From Saprospiraceae bacterium (lineage in GTDB: Bacteria > Bacteroidota > Bacteroidia > Chitinophagales > Saprospiraceae), in NCBI GenBank assembly GCA_016711125.1, contig JADJTQ010000004.1, forward strand, positions 1-23,925: a stretch of 23,925 nt of DNA, written 5' to 3'. Both the position numbers and the translations under genes were made by a program. Numbering within the stretch: the first letter of the stretch is position 1; each line of letters starts with the position of its first letter. The notes below the pieces were generated by a model. That model did no database searches, was not told where the DNA came from, and saw nothing but the letters and a program-made list of their open reading frames with translations. Shown here piece by piece: positions 18,201 to 23,925 of the stretch.

Positions 18201-18761
18201 TTACCTGATTTCTATTTGATATTTTTGGAGTAGGCCTGAAAGATCCATCCTGGAGAATATTGCCTTTTTTAGTCGATTATTCTCAGGAGCCAGAGAATAA
18301 TTAAATGCCGTAGAAAAATCAGGCCGCTCCAGATTCGTGTGAGCAAATATAGCTCTATTCAAATCACATTCGACAAAGCTAGCCGCATTTAAATTTGTCT
18401 CGGTAAACTCGACTTCCTCCAGCCGGCCCCTATTAAAAACAGTTCCTCTACGTTGGAGTTTTCGAAAAGATGATAGATCGAGCTGGCAATGAGCAAAAGA
18501 TAACGAAAGTAGAAATGAATTAATCCCACTAAAGTCAAGACCTAACATTTTAGAATGACTGAATCCGGTATCTTTAAAAGATGTGCTTTCAATCCGGGCC
18601 AGACTGAGATTACTAAGTTCAAAACGACATTCCCTAAAATTAATGTTGGTTAGGTCTGAACTCCTAAAATCGCAATCAATGAAACTACAATGATCGTACG
18701 TATCCTTATCTAAAGGATTTTTAGTAAAATCAATCCCTGAGTACCTTTGATCTTCAACCAT
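18201..18761 (-). CDS. Pentapeptide-repeat protein (Qnr/MfpA-like fold)
   Basis: Intact 186-aa protein made almost wholly of A(D/N)LxX-type repeats: CSFIDCDFRSSDLTNINFRE, CRFELSNLSLARIESTSF, VEFTETNLNAASFVECDLNR and AIFAHTNLERPDFSTAFNYS. These fold into a right-handed quadrilateral beta-helix. The C-terminus (ENNRLKKAIFSRMDLSGLLQ, then KYQIEI) resembles that of Bacteroidota pentapeptide proteins and of Qnr proteins, which mimic DNA and shield gyrase; that role is an inference here. No signal peptide. A 12-bp palindrome lies 16 bp upstream. Confidence 0.9.
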   Translation of the reverse strand: MVEDQRYSGIDFTKNPLDKDTYDHCSFIDCDFRSSDLTNINFRECRFELSNLSLARIESTSFKDTGFSHSKMLGLDFSGINSFLLSLSFAHCQLDLSSFRKLQRRGTVFNRGRLEEVEFTETNLNAASFVECDLNRAIFAHTNLERPDFSTAFNYSLAPENNRLKKAIFSRMDLSGLLQKYQIEIR

Positions 18762-18776
18762 CGTATTTTATTCCCC

Positions 18777-18788
18777 CGGGTATACCCG
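18777..18788. promoter_or_regulatory. Perfect 12-bp palindrome CGGGTATACCCG before the pentapeptide gene
   Basis: The palindrome is centred about 22 bp upstream of the start codon at 18761, where an operator or a leader hairpin could act. It is GC-rich in an AT-rich leader. No known regulator is assigned. Confidence 0.4.
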
Positions 18789-19015
18789 AAAACACTCCGA
18801 TATTATTCGGTTATACCTATCGCCTATCTCCAATTTTTATTCCGATCCGGATTTATATTAATCTTAGGGTCAAGTTAGGAAAAATTGTCATGATGATAGA
18901 CTAATTTCATAGGTATACTCTTCTGTTAACCTTTTAATCTAAAGATACTTGGTTGGTTCATTTATTCTTCTACGATTATTGTACCTCCATCACATTAAAC
19001 ATACCGGATAAGAAA

Positions 19016-19888
19016 TTAGCCATGCAAAATTCTGAATTTATACATTGAAGTGCCTCGATCGGTAACGATTTGATAGAAATATACACCCTGTATCATACCC
19101 GCTACGTTCGTAGTTATCGAGTGCTCTCCTTCCGGCAATCTTCCAGAGAATATAGAAGATACCGGTCGTCCAAGTAGATCATACAGGTTTAACGACATTG
19201 AAGTCATTTTCGCTAAGGAAAAGAGACTGTCAGATTTTCGCTTGCCGGATTTGGATATACGGCGTGAAAAGTTACACCAAAGTCTCCATCATCATCTAAG
19301 TTTGATACTAAATCGTTCATCGAAAAATCATCGACAATGAAATAACTACCAATGTCAGGCAAGCCATTCTCCGAATGATCATTAATCGTCATGGAAATGC
19401 GTGCGCGATACGGCTCACCGAATTGATAATTTATTGGGATGTCATAGCGATAGAAGGTATCAGAGGGAGTAGAAACATCGATTGATCCGCCACCGAAGAC
19501 CGTTCCGTTACTATCGAGAATACTAACGAAAATTGTCAACACATCGTTGGAATCGACTGGGTGGAATTTGCAAAACAATGAAAGTTCCGAAAACAATTGA
19601 TTGACTGGAAAGCCAAGATCCTGGTATTGCTTTCCAGCAAAGGGATAAAAGGAAACCTGGCGTGTTCGGCCAAACAATCACTTCGCCCTTAATTGCAAAA
19701 TCACCTGAATATCCCTGCTCCACTCGCGTTACGTTGGTATTATTTCCTCCCGGTGAGTTGGATGTATGCCAATGGTCTGGTTCGAGGCCCGTCCAACCCT
19801 CAAAACTAGCATTGGGCACCGGATTCTGTGCCATGCAAAAAGTGGTAAAAAAAAATGCACTTAAGGTGCTCCAAAAATTATTTTTCAT
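19016..19888 (-). CDS. Secreted protein with type IX secretion sorting domain, two frameshifts
   Basis: Start MKNNFWSTLSAFFFTTFCMA gives a signal peptide (in-frame ATG 21 bp further upstream at 19909 also possible), then QNPVPNASFEGWTGLEPDHW, a carbohydrate-binding-like beta-sandwich start. After a frame change near 19670: FSELSLFCKFHPVDSNDVLT, IFVSILDSNGTVFGGGS, GSYFIVDDFSMNDLVS. The T9SS domain opens with VTFHAVYPNPASENLTVSF; after a change near 19210 it continues SLNLYDLLGRPVSSIFSGRL and ends GVYFYQIVTDRGTSMYKFRI. The sorting domain directs the protein through the outer membrane. About 290 aa. Function beyond export is unknown; the NPVPNASFEGW start is common in surface proteins that bind glycans. 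Confidence 0.83.
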
Positions 19889-19909
19889 TAGATAATTATT
19901 TTCTTTCAA

Positions 19910-20311
19910 TCAAAAATTTCCGGCTCTGTCCATGGAAAGTGTTTTATGTTTGAAAAATCCTCGCGTTGCCAACCTTCCACTCCCGAAGCCATGAGGAGAA
20001 CGAACCCACTGACTCATCTTCTAATGGGATTATGATACAAATATCTTTGCTGCATCATTGCAGGACAAGGACCACTTTCGCTAATTGCTAAAAACAGTGT
20101 ATGAAGTGTCGAATGTGTTTATCGAAGAGGTACGGATGATCTGGGACTAATTTTATCGCAAGATTCTGAGATTCTTGCTCTTTCCTGTTTACAAGGAACC
20201 CAAATGACATGGCTCTTGCTCAAACAAGGTCATTCAATCCCAATAGGGATTGCTATTCAGATGAATAGTTTTCGATAAAATAAGGTCCTTTTCTAATAAT
20301 TGCCAGAACAA
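19910..20311. other. Intergenic region of about 400 bp; only hairpins recognised
   Basis: Upstream region of the T9SS protein and downstream region of the DUF4256 gene. No open frame with family motifs was found on either strand. Two adjacent hairpins at 20235-20268 are listed separately. Confidence 0.5.
20235..20268. terminator. Two adjacent perfect hairpins, candidate terminator
   Basis: CAATCCC-AATA-GGGATTG (7-bp stem, 20235-20252) is followed at once by CTATTC-AGAT-GAATAG (6-bp stem, 20253-20268) and then TTTT on the plus strand. They lie 44 bp beyond the DUF4256 stop. On the minus strand there is no T-run after the hairpins, so a role as terminator for that gene is only a possibility. 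Confidence 0.45.
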
Positions 20312-20895
20312 TTAGACTCTTAGCGAACCACGAAATCCTCTAGCAGCGTAATAAGACTCGCACCATTGTGAAACGTAAAGACATGGCCGTAACGGAAATC
20401 ACAAAAGATTGCTCCTCCGAGCTTTCTGATATCAGATGGCGATTTTACCCAACTCGATGTTTTCTCGTCGAAATTCCCAAGTTTCTGTAGAGCCCGATAT
20501 TGTTCCTCGGTTAAGATTTCCATACCCATGGAAGCAGCCATGTCTATTGCGTTGTTTTTTGGTTTATGTTCTTTTCTGGATTCCAGCGCCTCACGGTCAT
20601 AGCAAACACTTCTTCTGCCTTTAGGACTTTCTGCCGAACAGTCGTAAAAAATATATTCGCCGGTTTTCTTATCAAAATCAATAACATCCGGTTCACCCCC
20701 TCGGTTCTTTCCATTTCATTGAGCGACCACAGTTTATCCATAGACTTGGGGTGCTCGGCGCTCAGCTTTGCTTGCACCTTAGCCCATTCAAGATCTTCAT
20801 GGCGGTTCATGTTTTTCTCAAAACGAGTCTTTAATACTTTGATTAGTTCCTCTAGCTGCTTTGGTGACAATTCCCTTTTTATTAACGTTTGCCAT
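20312..20895 (-). CDS. DUF4256 family protein, frameshifted
   Basis: Family of about 190 aa with no known activity. ATG at 20895 gives MANVNKK; an extra base joins it to ELSPKQLEELIKVLKTRFEK and NMNRHEDLEWAKVQAKL, then WSLNEMERT. Next comes a segment read correctly only in another frame (GEYIFYDCSAESPKGRRS-like, about 20560-20690), then MAASMGMEILTEEQYRALQK, LGNFDEKTSSWVKSPSDIRK and LGGAIFCDFRYGHVFTFHNG. A last lost base near 20362 hides the family ending ESYYAARGFRGSLRV and its TAA at 20312-20314. No signal peptide. Four frame changes in one short, strongly conserved gene make it a good test of sequence quality. Confidence 0.85.
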
Positions 20896-20931
20896 AATTT
20901 GTATTTCAGTTAATTATGATGTTATATCAAT

Positions 20932-21190
20932 CTATTGGAAGTCTGCTTCATTTCGCCATTCCACAAGAGTTTTGCCATATTCTTTCTTAAATAGCTTGGA
21001 TCTCTAAATCCACAATCAAAGGCAACAACAGTAATACTCAGCTCGTAACTTTGCAAGAGACTCCTGGGCTTTTTCAATCTAATATAACGAATATTGCGGC
21101 CTGGTGTATGTCCGATTAAGGCCTCCAAGTGCGAACCAGCGCGACTCGCTAAGATGCAGCATTTCACTCGACAATAGGCTCAAGTTCCAG
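20932..21190 (-). pseudogene. AraC-type helix-turn-helix remnant
   Basis: Only the DNA-binding half of an AraC/XylS regulator is present. First HTH region: SSEMLHLSESR, then LEALIGHTPGRNIRYIRLKK. Second HTH: ELSITVVAFDCGFRDPSY. A short loss after PSY leads to KKEYGKTLVEWRNEADFQ and TAG at 20932-20934. The sequence resembles the C-terminus of Bacteroidota hybrid two-component (HTCS-like) regulators, but the sensor part is absent: the transporter gene ends at 21205, leaving no room. It ends 36 bp before DUF4256. Probably a non-functional leftover of a deletion. Confidence 0.8.
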
Positions 21191-21204
21191 AATTAAAATC
21201 ATAT

Positions 21205-22147
21205 TCACTCCTTATCATCTACGATCAGACATAATAAAGCGGCCAGCAGCATGGAAAGCCCACCGAGGAGCAATGCATTTATGGATTCATTACCACCCTC
21301 ATTATATGCCGCAGAAGAGGTATCTGAAGTACCATAAATATGCGTGGTCACCGCAGATGTTGTATAGATCCAAAGAGCAAATAATGCAAACCAGGAAAAA
21401 AATTGCACAAAGGCCAACTGCACCATCGTTTTTGGCATCTCCAGGATTCCCTTAAACGACTCCAACAAACCTTCCCAGAGACTTCGGGAATCATTTTCTG
21501 CCTTTAACTTTTCAATGTCATCCGGTGGATATTCGGTCGTATTAAATACCGTCCAAATTACTGCACTGAAATAAGCAAAGCCCCCCAAATAAAAAGACCA
21601 TTTAACCGAATCGGGAATGCCACCTTCCGGAGAAACATTACTGATGCCAAACCAGTTGCTCAATATATAAGGCAAAGCCGATGCAACCACCGCTCCCAGA
21701 CCGATAAAAAAACTCTGCATCGCAAATCCGCTGGTACGTTGTTCGTTGGGTAACATATCCCCACAAAATGCCCGAAAAGGTTCCATGCTAATATTGATCG
21801 AAGCATCCATGAGCCATAGCACGATCACCGCCATCCAAAGCGCAGTCGAATTGGGCATCAAAAAAGAGCTATGGAAGCCAGTATCGCACCGACAACAAAA
21901 AAAGGCCTCCTCCTCCCCCATCGTTTATGCCAGTGCGGGGGTCGCTGTAATAGCCAATAATGGTTGAACGAAGAAACCAGTGACCGGAGCAGCCAACCAC
22001 AATATGGGAAGTTCGTCCTGAGCGGCACCCAAAGTCTCAAAAATGCGGCTCACATTGGCATTTTGCAGAGCAAAGCCAAACTGGATACCGAGAAAGCAAA
22101 ACTCATATTCCAAATTTGCCAGAATGAAAGTCTTGGTTTCCCGAGCT
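21205..22147 (-). pseudogene. Sugar MFS transporter (maltose/sucrose-type), internal deletion and frameshifts
   Basis: Proton- or cation-coupled disaccharide transporter. N-terminal part after joining frames: LSFWQIWNMSFAFLGIQFGF and ALQNANVSRIFETLGAAQDE, then GYYSDRTWHKRWGRRRPFF (motif A region; frame change near 21935). The middle is clear: DASINISMEPFRAFCGDMLP, NEQRTSGFAMQSFFIGLGAV, and FSWFALFALWIYTTSAVTTH with IYGTSDTSSAAYNEGG. It then jumps straight to NALLLGGLSMLLAALLCLIV and the stop. In this family about 150-200 residues normally lie between those points, so helices 8-11 are missing at about 21290. No clear start codon was found near 22147 (an in-frame TAG precedes GKPRLSF). It lies after the sugar dehydrogenase gene. 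Confidence 0.82.
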
Positions 22148-22278
22148 AATAGAGATCGACGGCATTGGTTATTGTTTGAATGGTTTTCGAAATCTTTGAA
22201 GTATGATTGCTCTCAATTTCGGGACTCGAATATGGCAAAATGATTCAGGCAGCCAAATACCGTCATAGCAAATGAATA

Positions 22279-23730
22279 TCACTGGATATTTGTCAATTTA
22301 CGACTGGAGCAGCAACCACTTAACCGGAGTATTTTATCTGGTCGGGTTGAACGATATAGATCAATCCATCGGAGCTGTTTGATATCTCTGACCCGGCCTA
22401 CTCCCTGAAGAATAATTTCCTGGTCTACCACCTGATGATCTTGAATTTGCATCGAATGATCTGCTCCGAATGCCAGGAACCGATCAAAAGATTATTGCTC
22501 AAATCACTAAACATTTCACTTTCTACAAACTCAATAGACAGATGCCTATGGATGGAATCCAATGGTAGACCCTACTCCATGTCATTCACAGGCAAGTCAT
22601 ATTGAAACGACAGCACCGCTTCTTCATAGTTGACACCGTAGGTCACGACTGGCCAACCATAGTTCGCCCTCGGTCTGATGATATGTCGAGTTCGTCTCCT
22701 CCCATAGGTCCATGCTCTGTCGCCCAAATTTCTCGGTTTCCGGATGTATGCTGAGCCCTGTACATTTCGTTGCCCATGGTGTATATAGTGGTCCAAAATC
22801 CTCGCTTGACCAGTAAAGCGGTTGTCATCAGGTATGCTTCCATTGGATTAATCCGAAAAATCTTGCCCGTAACTTTGCTAAAATCTTGTGAGTCTGCATC
22901 TTTCCCATTTACCACAGTGAAACAAATGCCCTTCATCATCAAATAACAATTCATCCCCATCCTTAACACCTTTTACCCATAGTAGGGGTCGGGCGCCTCA
23001 AAAAAGAGTTTGTTCTTCGATCCATTGATTAAGTCGAGATCTTGCCTGACTATCTGCGGTAGCTGAGCATCAGCGCCGGGCATACCCCGATCGGCAAAAC
23101 CAACGACAAGCATATCTGCCATTGCTATCGTAATTGGGACGCGGGCAATATCCATATAGCCCGTCGAACTACCCAAATGAGTTAATGGTGTGCCTTCAAC
23201 TACATTGTCATCCAGCCGACCATCAGCGAAGCCAATGCAATGAGCCCGACCTTTCACCAATCAGCGCCGTATTCGCATCAACAAACTCAATCGCCCATGG
23301 TGTGTTTCCAGATCTTCACCTACGATTTCTTCTGATATCGATCATAAGTTTTGGTAGTCACCAGACGAGGAATGGGCATCATTGGCAGAGAACACCTGAC
23401 GATTAATGACAAATTCAACTACCTTTCGATTTCTTCGGGTGATAAAATAGTCCGAAAAGCAGCCATATCCGTTCCCTGAGATACCATAGGTAACATTTAC
23501 CAGTTCTTTGGTCCGGCTATATTTCAATCATCACGAATCAGGCCCAAAAGAGCACCCTGCAGGTCTGCTCTGTGACAACCTGCACAATGAGTCTTAAAGA
23601 CTACAGCACCTTTCTCATGATCATGCTTCTGGTCGGAATTCCGATCAATTGCCTTTGTCAGCATCCAGGTTACATGACAGCGGTAATAATCAGCAACAAA
23701 ATAGTCGATACATGAAAAAGCTTTGATCAC
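22279..23730 (-). pseudogene. Cytochrome c-PQQ-dependent sugar dehydrogenase fusion, many frameshifts
   Basis: The N-terminus looks like a signal peptide or lipoprotein signal when read one frame over (KLFHVSTILLLIITA). A c-type cytochrome domain follows with heme motif CAGCH in GAVVFKTHCAGCHRADLQGA, then GTDMAAFRTILSPEEIE and VVEFVINRQVFSANDAHSS. The dehydrogenase propeller (PF07995-like) has VGEDLETPWAIEFVDANTAL, DDNVVEGTPLTHLGSSTGYM, LFDDEGHLF, SKVTGKIFRINP, RNVQGSAYHPET, WATEHGPMGGDELDI and RANYGWPVVTYGVNYEE. The end is GVGRVRDI, then PDKILRLSG and TGA at 22279-22281. Such enzymes oxidise aldoses and pass electrons to cytochrome c. At least eight frame changes are needed. The gene precedes the sugar transporter on the same strand. 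Confidence 0.82.
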
Positions 23731-23875
23731 TACAATTTAAGGCTGAAAATACTAAGATTCGACAAACGATGAAAATCAAGAGATCTCGTCATGGTAACTC
23801 TTCACCGAAACGAATCAAGGCTTTAGATTTGAAGTTAAACCATCTGAGCGCAGGATCAGCATCTCCCAAGAGATA
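23731..23875. other. Short intergenic region upstream of the sugar dehydrogenase
   Basis: Must hold the promoter of the dehydrogenase-transporter unit. No specific promoter or operator could be assigned. Confidence 0.35.
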
Positions 23876-23915
23876 AAATTGGAAAGGAGTACCTAGAATT
23901 TCTCCTTTCCAATTT
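23876..23915. terminator. Strong 14-bp perfect hairpin, candidate bidirectional terminator
   Basis: AAATTGGAAAGGAG (23876-23889) pairs exactly with CTCCTTTCCAATTT (23902-23915), with a 12-base loop. An A-run on one side and a T-run on the other lie within the stem ends, so it could stop transcription in both directions. It probably ends a gene entering from beyond the window. Confidence 0.65.
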
Positions 23916-23925
23916 CTCCTTTACT

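Noticed and set aside
20566..20913. 115-aa plus-strand frame opposite DUF4256
   Set aside because: The minus strand has clear DUF4256 motifs there; the plus-strand translation has none.

Overview
The window reads as a chromosomal segment of a Bacteroidota bacterium, most likely a Saprospiraceae-like lineage. The reasons are an ECF sigma / FecR / TonB-receptor module with an STN domain, a protein with a type IX secretion (T9SS) C-terminal sorting domain, families common in the phylum (DUF1569, DUF4256, TetA-like MFS, IS1634-like transposase), AT-rich leaders without clear Shine-Dalgarno sequences, and several TTG starts. No tRNA, rRNA or CRISPR array was seen.

Layout. (1) 1-3342, minus: ECF sigma factor, FecR anti-sigma factor and TonB-dependent receptor, a cell-surface signalling operon running off the left edge. 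(2) 3343-4270: no recognisable gene. (3) 4271-8157: DUF1569 protein (+), then hemH-holA (-, abutting) diverging from a zinc alcohol dehydrogenase (+). (4) 8241-10341: a complete IS1634-like element with 15-bp exact terminal inverted repeats, whose right end lies 2 bp before the start of an esterase gene (+). (5) 11193-11451: 104-bp tandem repeats. (6) 11512-15360, minus: an SDR gene, then a probable operon read as 50-aa ORF, 80-aa protein, BNR/beta-propeller protein, MobA-like nucleotidyltransferase, TetA-like MFS exporter. (7) 15386-16810: a hicA-hicB toxin-antitoxin pair, then a second, decayed copy of the first part of that operon, carrying a 110-bp insertion with a 5-bp target duplication. 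(8) 16992-20895, minus: LACTB-like serine hydrolase, pentapeptide-repeat protein, T9SS-exported protein, DUF4256 protein. (9) 20932-23730, minus: AraC-type DNA-binding remnant, sugar MFS transporter with an internal deletion, and a cytochrome c-PQQ sugar dehydrogenase fusion. A strong hairpin lies at the right edge.

A feature running through the whole window is damage by one-base indels. Most genes can be rebuilt only by changing frame one to several times, including hemH, which is normally important. holA, the sigma factor, the esterase, the pentapeptide protein and the 80-aa genes are intact. Several lesions can be placed to within a few bases from family motifs. Uncorrected long-read or low-coverage consensus error is the simplest explanation; real genome decay is the alternative. 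CDS entries below give reconstructed extents, with the frame changes described. The most interesting genuine structure is the 14.0-16.8 kb duplication, which has a sharp switch in identity, a toxin-antitoxin pair between the copies, and a small-protein/BNR/nucleotidyltransferase/exporter cluster of unknown function. I did not find a clearly new defence or biosynthetic system.
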